Shown here: in pieces, positions 37,299 through 44,237 of the stretch
Layout of the letters: the number at the start of each line of letters is the position of its first letter
Position numbering within the stretch: position 1 is the first letter of the stretch
IMG/VR virus record: IMGVR_UViG_3300009009_000579
Span: 1-44,237 of that record
Reading direction: 5' to 3' (one strand)
DNA length: 44,237 bases
Source of the DNA: a virus
Notes under the pieces: model-generated
What the model was told of the DNA's origin: nothing
Database searches by the model: none
The model's input: only the letters and a program-made list of their open reading frames with translations
Position numbers and translations under genes: made by a program

Positions 37299-39826
37299 AT
37301 TAAATACCTAACCATTTTGTAAGTCATATCTCTTGTGAATGGGTTCATTGAATAACCCGTAACATCATAATATTCCCCACCCGCCCCCTCAACATGCCAA
37401 GTCAACTCATAAGGTTCGTATAACGGGTTTATCATTTTACAGGTATAATGTTTAGCTGGAGCATAATAACTAAAAGCTGTACTACTTGCACTACCACCGT
37501 GTGTAATTTCATTAGCCGGGGTTGTTACTGTTGAAATATCCCTCGGTGTGAGAGTTACCGTGGCAGTATCCGCGCGTTCTTTTTCCATAACCAACGTATT
37601 TATAGATGAATACTTAGCGTCGGTATTTATTGTATATCTGACATATCGTTTTGTGAGTGTCCAATGTGATTGAGTTCCTACAGGTATACTTGTTGCTAAT
37701 GTTGAGGGTGAAGTATTTGCATAATAACTGACTGCTAAAATGCTTTTATACCCCTCGTTTAAATGTACTAGCTTGATGTAAGGCGCGTCAGTTATACCTG
37801 TGGGACGCGTAACTTTTCTGCATGTATAAAAATGTATACCATAGAACGAACTTATAGGAACCCTGTAGACTGCCGAAACCAACCCATGAAGGTAAAGTTG
37901 AGAAACTTTAGCCAAAGCTAACATTTTATGTCGGGTTGAGTTTATAATCTCTAACACGTTGGTTGTTTCTCTATATATGTTGTTACGGAGATAATGGCTG
38001 TCTTCGTTAACGATAAACGCGGTATCCATTTCTGTAATTCGCTTTATGAAATCCCAATCTTTAGAGGGATGATTTTTAAGTAAGTAGGCTTTAAGTGCAA
38101 TAAAATTGTCGATTTTGGTAGGAATTTCATATCGATACACACTATTATAAGTCGCCGAATTTGAAGAAGCCCCCTCAACAGAACACAATAAATAATTTAT
38201 GTAAAGAGAAGATAACCCTGATAAAAAGGTTGTTAACCCGGTGCCACTCCCACTCGTAAAGCTATAAATTTTATTGACCCCTAATGTAAGGTCCCAATAA
38301 TACGCCTCTCCGGCGGTAACCCACCCTGCTAAAATTTCCATCCTCCCTGATAAAACAGCGGTTGCTGTCGTGTAGTTATTCTCTCCTTTAGCCCAATTCA
38401 AGGGACTAACCAGTAAATACTCCCTACTATTAAACCCCGCACCAGCAGGACTTCTAAGAGCTTGTAATTCAGGGGTTACTTTTATAACTCTTCCACCGGG
38501 TTTAAGAAAATTGTCTGATGAATTTCCCGGAATATACGCTGTTTCATAACCAGAACAAGCGGTATACGAAACCGTTCCAGCGGGTTTACTATAAAGACTT
38601 ATTTGATAAGCGTTTATCTTCAGCCAACCGGTAGACGCAGAGGAAAGCTTAATGCCATTATCATATACACATAAAGCCTTATCGTGGTTCGTAGAACCTG
38701 GTATACATCCATACCAACTAATGGTACCTTCTGGAAAATCAAAAGAATAAACATATCGCCCCCCCGTTATTCCCACATATTTTGCCTCATGAACCTGGTG
38801 CCCTGATAAATAAGCTAACTCTGGAAAGTTTTGATTATAAACTTCTAAAGAAGGCAACAACTCTAGAGTGTACTCGGCATTTTCAGTGCCTAAATCATCA
38901 CTGGACAACCCCTGTATTAAATAAAACCGTTCATAATTCATCATATAATGACTGGGATACTCACACCTTCTGAAACCCTCATTTACAGGATAATAATGAA
39001 ACTGATTTTTTTGCACAAAGTCAAAAGGAAACCTATTATTAGATTGCCATAACGAATTCGATAAATTTACATAACTTCTGTAGTTGTTTGAGTCTCCAAT
39101 AATACCTAACGGTAAAGGATTATACCAATAGTTATATGTAGTTACGGTTCCGCCATCATAAGGATTACCATAATCCACAAATTTAAAGCCCAACCCAAAG
39201 TTTTCCTTTGATAACTCAAAATTGGGGATTTTAGACTCGAAAGTAATCGAAAATCCTGAATATGTCACTGCCCGAGTTTCAGGATCCATGTAATTATAAC
39301 TTTCCTCCCCATTTACACTCAATAACACCCCTAAAGTGTAGGGAACGTTTATCGAATTTACAGTGGTGTTTTTAGCTCTATAGCTAGCATCTGTTGCAAT
39401 TCTGAAATTGACAAACGTTGAGGTGTGTACCAAAGTATCAATGTCATACGTGCGGGGAATACTAGGGGTGCCTCTAATAATCAAGTCCACAAAACAAGGG
39501 CATCTGACATTGTCAGTAGTTGTGTCATAACAATTTAAACGGGGAGATATAAACCCCTCGTTTCCCAGCCGCTTTTGAAAAAAGATTGTGGTCTCAATCA
39601 ACCCGTTGAAATTGTCATTATGAAGCGAGCCTGCTTTAAACCCCCGAAAAAAATATTTAACTCCTGTTGTTGGATGAGTCCATTCCCTATATTGAATTGA
39701 CACTCGAAAACCCATCCATAGATCTTGTAATTGCCAATATGTAAGTAAACAGGTAACATCTAACCTCTGCTCCCCACAACGTGGATTCTCACCTAAATCA
39801 CTCACCTCTTCTTTCAAAATAATCAT
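37295..39826 (-). CDS. Large virion protein, 843 aa, probable tail or baseplate component
   Basis: The start overlaps the end of the preceding 81-aa gene (ATGA, 39826-39823). The protein is rich in Tyr, Ser, Thr, Asn and Gly, with many short strands and few charged stretches, as in phage tail fibre, baseplate or adhesin proteins. Cysteines cluster near residues about 18-27 and 98-111 (NCYDTT, RCPCF). No collagen-like repeats, peptidase or endosialidase motif was seen. It follows the lysis genes and precedes a small tail gene and the tape measure, so a virion structural role is likely, but the family is not recognised. Confidence 0.6.
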   Translation of the reverse strand: MIILKEEVSDLGENPRCGEQRLDVTCLLTYWQLQDLWMGFRVSIQYREWTHPTTGVKYFFRGFKAGSLHNDNFNGLIETTIFFQKRLGNEGFISPRLNCYDTTTDNVRCPCFVDLIIRGTPSIPRTYDIDTLVHTSTFVNFRIATDASYRAKNTTVNSINVPYTLGVLLSVNGEESYNYMDPETRAVTYSGFSITFESKIPNFELSKENFGLGFKFVDYGNPYDGGTVTTYNYWYNPLPLGIIGDSNNYRSYVNLSNSLWQSNNRFPFDFVQKNQFHYYPVNEGFRRCEYPSHYMMNYERFYLIQGLSSDDLGTENAEYTLELLPSLEVYNQNFPELAYLSGHQVHEAKYVGITGGRYVYSFDFPEGTISWYGCIPGSTNHDKALCVYDNGIKLSSASTGWLKINAYQISLYSKPAGTVSYTACSGYETAYIPGNSSDNFLKPGGRVIKVTPELQALRSPAGAGFNSREYLLVSPLNWAKGENNYTTATAVLSGRMEILAGWVTAGEAYYWDLTLGVNKIYSFTSGSGTGLTTFLSGLSSLYINYLLCSVEGASSNSATYNSVYRYEIPTKIDNFIALKAYLLKNHPSKDWDFIKRITEMDTAFIVNEDSHYLRNNIYRETTNVLEIINSTRHKMLALAKVSQLYLHGLVSAVYRVPISSFYGIHFYTCRKVTRPTGITDAPYIKLVHLNEGYKSILAVSYYANTSPSTLATSIPVGTQSHWTLTKRYVRYTINTDAKYSSINTLVMEKERADTATVTLTPRDISTVTTPANEITHGGSASSTAFSYYAPAKHYTCKMINPLYEPYELTWHVEGAGGEYYDVTGYSMNPFTRDMTYKMVRYLI

Positions 39827-40068
39827 GGTTTTGCAATCTCCCCTATGACAGATTCCGGATGAAGTTTATCCACTAAAATATTCCCCCCTTTATCTCCTAA
39901 CAAAAAAACAACAACTAATACTAAACCATACCTTTTGAATGTAGTTAACTCCTCTTTTAAACTCCTGATTTCATAAGTCATTCCCTCGAGTTTACTTCTA
40001 ATGTCCCTATGATCCTGAAGAAGACTATCCACTGTATCTGACAATTCTTTAACTGTTAAGTTTCCCAT
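39823..40068 (-). CDS. XhlA-like holin or holin accessory protein, 81 aa
   Basis: The first 45 residues form a charged coiled coil (LSDTVDSLLQDH, IRSLKEELTTFKR), followed by one short hydrophobic segment (YGLVLVVVFLLG, about 47-58) and a polar tail. This is the layout of XhlA-type haemolysin/holin proteins and of some spanin-like proteins. It lies directly after the endolysin gene, overlapping it by 13 nt, which supports a lysis role. Only one membrane segment is present, so it may need a partner. Confidence 0.55.
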   Translation of the reverse strand: MGNLTVKELSDTVDSLLQDHRDIRSKLEGMTYEIRSLKEELTTFKRYGLVLVVVFLLGDKGGNILVDKLHPESVIGEIAKP

Positions 40069-40637
40069 GGCACTTCCTTAGTTATATAATAACGTGGTTG
40101 TAGATATTGGGCGTCATATTCTCTCACGTCTAAATGGACCCAAGTCGGGGATAACTCTCTAGGCTCTACAGATTTCATATTGCGCTTTCCCCACCCTATT
40201 TGACAATTACACTTAGAAATAATAGTCTCCCTATTTTTAGCGACAAAATCAACAGCGTTACCCATATGATTTGTTGTGCGACGTCCGTGTTTTTTGTTGT
40301 TTAATTTACATCTATAACCCGACGTGATTATAACATCCCCCACATAAAACTGAATTGCTTTTAAAGTGTAAATCAAAACCTCGTGAATACCCTTACCATC
40401 AAACCCTCCACACGAACAGTTAGGGCATTTTAACTTCTCAAAATCAACGGGATATTTTGTTATGAACTCACACATCGCGGCTTTAGTCTTAGGTCCCGCA
40501 ACACCATCAGGATGTTCATCTCCCATGTAATCATGTTGAAACTGTTTGATTTGTTTTATTGTTTTCGGTCCCATAACACCATCCCAGGTTGTCCCGCCAA
40601 ACCCTGCTAAAATTATTTGTATTCTTTCCACATTCAT
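40056..40637 (-). CDS. Endolysin: PG-binding domain plus M15 peptidase
   Basis: The ATG at 40637 is chosen over an in-frame GTG at 40646, because GAGGAG ends right before that GTG and is 8 nt from the ATG; this gives 193 residues. Residues about 1-60 form a PG_binding_1 domain (WDGVMGPKTIKQIKQFQ, DGVAGPKTKAAM). Residues about 80-185 are a peptidase M15 domain: TSGYRC (105-110), NHMGNAVDF with zinc ligands His124 and Asp130, and WVHLD with His168. Such enzymes cut the peptide stem of peptidoglycan (L-Ala-D-Glu or D-Ala-D-Ala peptidases). Lacking a signal peptide, it needs a holin; the next gene is a candidate. Confidence 0.88.
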   Translation of the reverse strand: MNVERIQIILAGFGGTTWDGVMGPKTIKQIKQFQHDYMGDEHPDGVAGPKTKAAMCEFITKYPVDFEKLKCPNCSCGGFDGKGIHEVLIYTLKAIQFYVGDVIITSGYRCKLNNKKHGRRTTNHMGNAVDFVAKNRETIISKCNCQIGWGKRNMKSVEPRELSPTWVHLDVREYDAQYLQPRYYITKEVPWET

Positions 40638-40661
40638 GAATTCCACTCCTCTGGAAAATTA

Positions 40662-40696
40662 ATCCAAGAAAAGGGAATATTTATCTTTTCTTGGAT
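40662..40696 (-). terminator. Perfect 12-bp hairpin between tail chaperone and endolysin genes
   Basis: ATCCAAGAAAAG (40662-40673) and CTTTTCTTGGAT (40685-40696) pair perfectly around an 11-nt loop. On the minus strand the stem is followed by TAATTTTCC, a weak T-run, so it may be a partial terminator or attenuator between the chaperone genes and the endolysin. Its 3' arm is a copy of the TTTTCTTGGATT element. Confidence 0.6.
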
Positions 40697-40707
40697 CGGG
40701 TGTAAAA

Positions 40708-41352
40708 TTACTTATTCTTGTCCATACTTCTCTTAATCTCCTTAGAGATCGGTTGATCTAGTTGGCGATCTAAGTTAAACAAAACCTCAACAACACTCAA
40801 TTTGTTAAAGTAACTTGCCCATGGGGCAATGTCAACCAAGCGGATGAAAGCGTCGATAGGAACCGGGTTGAAATGGGCACCCCATTCACCTAAAATAATT
40901 GGATATGAGGATCGTGCCATTGAATATAAATTCAAAACCAAGACGTCAAAAAAAGCCAAGTCATGAGTTTTGGACTCAAGAGCTTGGCTTTGGGTTTTCA
41001 ATTCAGGTGGTAGCTCTAGTCCGCTTTCTGTATAGAAATTTATAGCGTCTTGAATAAGGCTTAAATCTGAACCGCCTCCTGTATATGTTTTAACAACCTG
41101 TTCATTCACAGCCTCGATATTGAGATAGTCTCGAATATTGAGCTTTGTGTTTTCACTTCCTAAAGTTGACACTCGGTCTCTAAACACGTCGTCATCCTTT
41201 AAAAATGGAATTAGCTCCTCGGGGGCTGTGAATTCTCCGCCTTCAATTCTAATGAGCAAACTCAAGGCTTCTTCATACGAAACCCCTTCCTGCAATGCTT
41301 CCTGGAAAAAGGGGTTATCAAAAGAGGATACCGAAAAACGAATTAATCCAGT
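40708..41352 (-). CDS. Tail assembly chaperone, frameshifted C-terminal part (GT-like)
   Basis: This frame is open from 41385 and overlaps the end of the preceding gene in the -1 frame. The only early start is a TTG at 41295 (195 residues) with a poor context. If ribosomes slip back by one base on the A8 run at 41359-41352, the upstream protein continues as TGLIRFSVSSFDNPFF and then into this frame: 185 + 214 = 399 residues. The part is soluble, acidic and helical. Paired frames of this kind just upstream of tape measure genes are the G/GT (gp13/14-like) tail chaperones. Sequence similarity to a known chaperone was not recognised, so the call rests on the frame layout and position. Confidence 0.6.
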   Translation of the reverse strand, partial: TGLIRFSVSSFDNPFFQEALQEGVSYEEALSLLIRIEGGEFTAPEELIPFLKDDDVFRDRVSTLGSENTKLNIRDYLNIEAVNEQVVKTYTGGGSDLSLIQDAINFYTESGLELPPELKTQSQALESKTHDLAFFDVLVLNLYSMARSSYPIILGEWGAHFNPVPIDAFIRLVDIAPWASYFNKLSVVEVLFNLDRQLDQPISKEIKRSMDKNK

Positions 41353-41906
41353 TTTTTTTGGGCTAAATAGTAACGATCCGTTGAACTAAATGACGAGATT
41401 AAGGGGTATAGGTTATCGTGCTGACTTAGAGCCAACTTTAGACCTGGTTTGTCTTTGATCGTCAATTCTTGACCTTGATAATGAATGCCGGATGACATGT
41501 CAACAATCAGATGGTCTACCATCATGTCAATTTGATGGCTGCGGGATTCTTCTGCACTTGGGAGTTTCACTCCCGCATTGGTTGACGATCCTGATAAACC
41601 TCGTTTCTTTGAACCTTTGTCATCATTGATAATTCGCTGCGTGTAAAAATTTTGAATCCCATCTCGATATGGTTGATAACTAACATGACGCAGAATAAAC
41701 CAAGGTAACTCGGAAGCTAACTGATTAGCCTCTTCAGAAGATCCCATTGATTTGACTAAGTCCTCATATGAACAAAGATCAAGATCGCGTTCTGCTTGAC
41801 CATCATATTCGACAGCCACGAGATATCCCTTTACTCCCTCAACTAATAGTTGTTTGGAGATATACATCGTTTCCACATCTTTGTTGGGTTTTCCATATTT
41901 AGCCAT
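41343..41906 (-). CDS. Tail assembly chaperone (G-like), 187 aa
   Basis: ATG 41906 has GAGGA 7 nt upstream. The protein is soluble and mixed alpha/beta, with a conserved-looking core (LCSYEDLVKSMGSSEEANQ) and ends YYLAQKKLD. The last codons contain CAA AAA AAA CTG, a -1 slippery run, and the -1 frame is open across the stop. Such proteins coat the tape measure protein during tail assembly and are absent from the finished virion. It overlaps the ParB-like gene by 8 nt. Confidence 0.6.
   Translation of the reverse strand: MAKYGKPNKDVETMYISKQLLVEGVKGYLVAVEYDGQAERDLDLCSYEDLVKSMGSSEEANQLASELPWFILRHVSYQPYRDGIQNFYTQRIINDDKGSKKRGLSGSSTNAGVKLPSAEESRSHQIDMMVDHLIVDMSSGIHYQGQELTIKDKPGLKLALSQHDNLYPLISSFSSTDRYYLAQKKLD
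41352..41360 (-). promoter_or_regulatory. Programmed -1 frameshift slippery site
   Basis: The minus strand reads C AAA AAA AA C, with zero-frame codons CAA AAA AAA CTG GAT TAA. The heptamer A AAA AAA allows tandem slippage of both tRNAs by -1, moving from the stop-bound frame into the long frame ending at 40708. It is the only long homopolymer run in this pair of genes and sits 10 nt before the zero-frame stop. Confidence 0.65.
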
Positions 41907-42492
41907 TGCGTTTTCCTCTTTTAGTGGTAGTTGAGACCTTAGTCTCTGTTGGTTGAACAGGTGGGGTAATGAGCTCTAATGCTGCCTTCTGAAAATCTCG
42001 ATAAAACATTCTACTGAACGTTTCATTATCAGATACAACATACTCTCGTTTAACCGCACGGGCGGACGGTGTGTTGGTTTCATTGGGCTTAACCAAATCC
42101 CAAGAAATGGGTTTGGCATAATAAACGACTAATGGGTCTACAATTTCAGTAATGGCAACCAGCACATTGTGTTTCATAGCTGAATATAAACGATGATGCC
42201 CATCGGCAACATACAAATCACCATTTGAATTACGTTCGCAAACAACGGGAATTCTAACAACCCCGTTTATAATTTCAATTCGATTCGACATTAACTCCAA
42301 AGGACTGTTAACACAAATATTGTCCCAAAATTCCAGTTTTCGATTATCTAAATAGAACTGGGTCGGTCTTACGTTCTCTTTTATTTCACGGGAATTGTAA
42401 AGAGATGTTGTTATGCGCCGTCCTTTGTAGGGTTTGATATCCGGATAATCTTTTAACCCCACATTTTGTAAAAAGGCAATTAAAGAAGTCAC
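41899..42492 (-). CDS. ParB/Srx-like domain protein, 197 aa
   Basis: The start is a GTG at 42492, just after the stop of the 246-residue gene. The motif LYVADGHHRLYSAM (about residues 92-105) is the GHHRxxA signature of the ParB N-terminal/sulfiredoxin-like superfamily, preceded by strands (RIPVVCERNSNG). The C-terminus is basic and Thr/Lys-rich (VSTTTKRGKRNG). Members bind or hydrolyse nucleotides (CTPase in ParB) or act as nucleases. The place within the tail-gene operon is unusual for a partition protein, so a partition role is not inferred. No ParB helix-turn-helix domain is evident. Confidence 0.6.
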   Translation of the reverse strand: MTSLIAFLQNVGLKDYPDIKPYKGRRITTSLYNSREIKENVRPTQFYLDNRKLEFWDNICVNSPLELMSNRIEIINGVVRIPVVCERNSNGDLYVADGHHRLYSAMKHNVLVAITEIVDPLVVYYAKPISWDLVKPNETNTPSARAVKREYVVSDNETFSRMFYRDFQKAALELITPPVQPTETKVSTTTKRGKRNG

Positions 42493-42493
42493 T

Positions 42494-43230
42494 TCAGTTT
42501 ATTCTCCATGTTGAATTTGAATTGAGGGTAAATATAGAGGTGGACAGGTCTATTGAAAACTCTCCAAACCCATCCACAACATCGGTACACGCATATTTAA
42601 TGCCTAGCTGGACATTGAACAGCCCTGTTGAGGGGGGCACAGGTCCTATGCCGCTAATTGAATATTCGTAAGTTTCAACTCCTTTCACAATAGAAGTTGT
42701 CGAGTCGAAATTTGTAACCTGTGAATATATGTTTTTTTTAACAAACGAAAATTCAGTAACAAAATAATTTTTTGGGAATGTCAGCTTATAAAAGCCATCC
42801 TCAAGTTGAATATATCCATTTCTAACAACGCCACTACGATCAATTATCTCTCTAGTGGAATTGTTTGAAATATACTTTATTCTTTCCAGGACGCGGTTTG
42901 AGCTTTGATCCCAAGAATACCCAATCTCATTTATGTGGGCATCTTCAAATGTATATTTGACAATAGATCGGGATACTCCTGGAATAACATGCTCGTTTAA
43001 TGTGTAAAGACTTAAGGTCAGTCCGCTATTAAAAAATACATCGGGGTTAAAATGGATATTTTCTACAGTTAAAGCATACCTTGGGAACTGCCTAACAACT
43101 CTATCAGTTTTCCCTAATGTAACATCAATATAACCTTCATTTGCAAGACCTGTTAAATCGTGAACCTCAGTCCTTATTGGACACCATACTGAACTATTAC
43201 TCTGTAATGGTGATAGAAATACGGATCTTC
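42494..43230 (-). CDS. Tail-region protein, 246 aa; exon 2 (start codon in exon 1 at 44118-44115)
   Basis: The exonic frame has no ATG, GTG or TTG for about the first 165 codons, and the TTG at 43258 lies inside the intron without an SD. Joining 44118-44115 (ATGC) to 43230 gives ATG CGA AGA, so the protein starts MRRSVFLSPLQSNSS and has 246 residues (741 nt, an exact number of codons). It is beta-rich (GYIDVTLGKTDRVV, YALTVENIHFNP) with no signal peptide. It lies upstream of the chaperones, the usual place of tail tube or tail completion genes. The ATG overlaps the 3' end of the upstream gene. No family is recognised. Confidence 0.65.
43197..43230 (-). CDS. 3' exon of the upstream tail gene
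   Basis: After splicing, the upstream reading frame continues GCG AAG ATC and codes KIRISITITE before TAA at 43199-43197. The short strand-like end is a natural C-terminus. It overlaps the start of the 246-residue gene in the +1 frame. Confidence 0.6.
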
Positions 43231-43256
43231 GTGAGATTAGCCGCACCCCCCACCCC

Positions 43257-43291
43257 AAACCGTGCGGGACACTTTCGCGTCACACGGCTTT
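43257..43291 (-). ncRNA. Group II intron domain V catalytic hairpin
   Basis: The RNA reads GCCGUG, a U, then GACGC-GAAA-GUGUC, a CCG bulge side, and CACGGU. The lower stem GCCGUG/CACGGU, the 2-3 nt bulge and the upper stem GACGC/GUGUC capped by a GAAA tetraloop are the standard domain V fold, including the AGCC catalytic triad region. Confidence 0.9.
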
Positions 43292-43304
43292 CAAAGTCTT
43301 ATGG

Positions 43305-43370
43305 CTAGGTTCTGTGACCTATGCCAACATTCAGTTCTATTTGGAAGTCAAGAAGTGTCATTTTGTCCAT
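43305..43370 (-). other. 21-codon frame inside the intron with a strong ribosome binding site
   Basis: AAAGGAGG lies 7 nt before an ATG at 43370, in a frame coding MDKMTLLDFQIELNVG and ending HRT. It may be chance, or a remnant of the deleted intron gene. There is no sign of function. Confidence 0.2.
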
Positions 43371-43396
43371 AGGCACCTCCTTTATTAAGTTAAGTT

Positions 43397-43552
43397 TTAC
43401 ATCTGAATTGATCTTAACTTCCAATTTTCCCTAAATGCTCTAAATAAAGTTGTTTGCAAATACTCAACATGTTTTCGAGCCTTTTTAATTAAGCCCGGTG
43501 TAAATTGCCATTTCTTACGAGGATCGTAAGCTCTGACGGCTTTTTTACTCAC
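43397..43552 (-). pseudogene. N-terminal remnant of group II intron reverse transcriptase/maturase
   Basis: A GTG frame of 51 codons (starting MSKKAVRAYDPRKKW) in the distal part of the intron, where domain IV lies. Its second half, ARKHVEYLQTTLFRAFRENW followed by KLRSIQ, matches the RT-0 pattern of intron-encoded proteins (VxxLQxRIxxAxxxGxWxxVxxLQ). It stops at TAA where the RT domain should begin, and the remaining 165 nt before domain V cannot code for the rest. The maturase has therefore been deleted. Confidence 0.6.
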
Positions 43553-44114
43553 CTTGGTATCCAAAGTTTATTCTTTATCTAGATAGACTCCTAGCGTACT
43601 TCTGCCCCTAACTCCCTTGGGTCGTTGCGTTTCTGTCTGCCAACGTATTGTTCGTCGTCCCTTACTCGCATATTATTACGCCTCTGTGAGATTAAGGTTA
43701 ACTCTCTATAAAGTTGATCTACCTTGACCTAATCTTAACCTCATCCCTAATTTTGATTAATCCGAATATATTAACTGATTTAGACTGAGACTTTACCCCT
43801 TACACTTTTAGATGATTATGCAGTTGTATGCACTGTTGCATATAAGTGTCTTAACTCTGTTGGGATTTAGAGGCTTCAATCGTCTCTTCGCATATTGCTA
43901 GTCATGTCAGTTTCTGCTCAGGCTAAGGTTTTAAACAGAGTTTCCTAATTCCTTAAATACGCCCTTTTGTCCCTTCGCTATACACCCTGATCCTGTTATA
44001 GCAAGTCAGAGGTCTGAAGGTAAGCACACCACGTCTCATCAGTGGCGAGGGAATTGCACCCCATTTCAGATTATCTTTCGTAACCATTTGAGTTGGCTAC
44101 TTATTTAGGCACAC

Positions 44115-44237
44115 GCATACATCCCAAACATAACAGTATAACCCATATTAGATTTACCGGCTGAGAACTCAACATTAACAGCTGTTGGGGTATTAAGAGC
44201 GGGGTTATCATCGTTTGCAATCAATGTTACAGAGGGC
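44115..44237 (-). CDS. Tail gene, exon 1, truncated by window edge
   Basis: The only open minus-strand frame at the right edge codes PSVTLIANDDNPALNTPTAV and continues to SNMGYTVMFGMY, ending two bases into a codon at 44115. Spliced to 43230 it continues A-KIRISITITE and stops at 43197. Unspliced RNA would give the false end ACA and a stop inside the intron. A beta-rich, Thr/Asn-rich C-terminal part, placed upstream of the chaperones, suggests a tail tube (major tail) protein, but too little is visible to be sure. Confidence 0.6.

Larger units (their letters stand above)
43231..44114 (-). mobile_element. Group II intron, 884 nt, no intact maturase
   Basis: Read on the minus strand it begins GTGTGCC (44114-44108), matching the GUGYG 5' consensus, and ends CTAATCTCAC (43231), with an AY end and a candidate branch A 7-8 nt upstream. 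Domain V is clear at 43291-43257. EBS1 GCATACA (43831-43825) pairs with IBS1 TGTATGC at the end of exon 1 (7 of 7). EBS2 TCCCAA (43865-43860) pairs with TTGGGA just before IBS1 (6 of 6). Both EBS sites sit in the expected order in domain I. Only a 51-residue remnant of the reverse transcriptase is left, so mobility and perhaps splicing depend on a maturase made elsewhere. This stretch holds no other gene. Confidence 0.9.

Noticed and set aside
41294-41388. TTG at 41295 as the independent start of the 195-residue protein
   Set aside because: The frame is open upstream through the slippery A8 run, and the TTG has a poor SD spacing; a -1 frameshift explains both facts. It cannot be fully excluded.
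43197-43230. A +1 ribosomal frameshift or alternative 3' splice site as the way to express the 246-residue frame
   Set aside because: Considered because the frame has no start codon, but the ATGC at 44118-44115 joined to 43230 gives a normal ATG start, which is simpler.
43231-43258. TTG at 43258 as the start of the 254-residue tail-region frame
   Set aside because: It lies in the intron's last 28 nt, has no ribosome binding site, and its first nine residues would be encoded by domain VI. Splicing supplies an ATG from exon 1 in the same frame.
1-44237. CRISPR arrays, tRNA or rRNA genes, insertion sequences
   Set aside because: No regularly spaced direct repeats with spacers, no cloverleaf with an anticodon arm and no transposase were found by reading; the only mobile element seen is the group II intron.

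Overview
The window is part of a tailed, probably long-tailed siphophage-like, bacteriophage genome or prophage. It is AT-rich, uses standard bacterial start and stop codons with strong AGGAGG-type ribosome binding sites, and its genes are tightly packed with many ATGA-type overlaps. The host cannot be named. A lipoprotein with a signal peptide, a lytic transglycosylase and an M15 endolysin show a peptidoglycan-bearing bacterial host, and an M48-type lipoprotein would fit a Gram-negative one.

Left arm (1-13578, all plus strand). A 5'-truncated lytic transglycosylase is followed by small membrane proteins, a degenerate BRO/MSV199-like protein, an M48-type metallopeptidase lipoprotein and several tiny unknown proteins. 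A terminator (3985-4032) precedes the replication and packaging block: a 1390-residue TOPRIM primase/SF3 helicase, an unknown 161-residue protein, a compact family B DNA polymerase, the large terminase subunit, a BRO-like protein with a Vsr-type nuclease domain, and a short DnaN-like sliding clamp. A 35-residue membrane peptide ends the arm.

Right arm (13543-44237, all minus strand, read from right to left). The order is: a tail gene whose 3' end is split by a group II intron; a 246-residue tail-region protein whose ATG lies across the same intron; a ParB/Srx-like protein; a G/GT-type tail assembly chaperone pair with a -1 slippery A8 run; an M15 endolysin; an XhlA-like holin candidate; an 843-residue virion protein; a 159-residue protein; and a single 7744-residue tape measure protein that fills 23.2 kb, more than half of the window. 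The tape measure carries a very large hydrophobic region, long helical regions, an SLT transglycosylase domain, an NlpC/P60 domain and a typical tape-measure C-terminal motif. The two arms converge at 13.4-13.6 kb, where a hairpin with a T8 run on the minus strand ends the late operon.

The three points most worth a second look are these. (1) The tape measure protein would predict a tail longer than 1 micrometre. (2) An 884-nt group II intron without an intact maturase, with perfect EBS1/IBS1 and EBS2/IBS2 pairings, interrupts two overlapping tail genes at once, so that splicing both restores the C-terminus of one and creates the start codon context of the other. (3) A conserved A8 slippery site links two tail-assembly reading frames. 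Head genes (portal, protease, major capsid, small terminase) are not in the window and probably lie beyond its right end.
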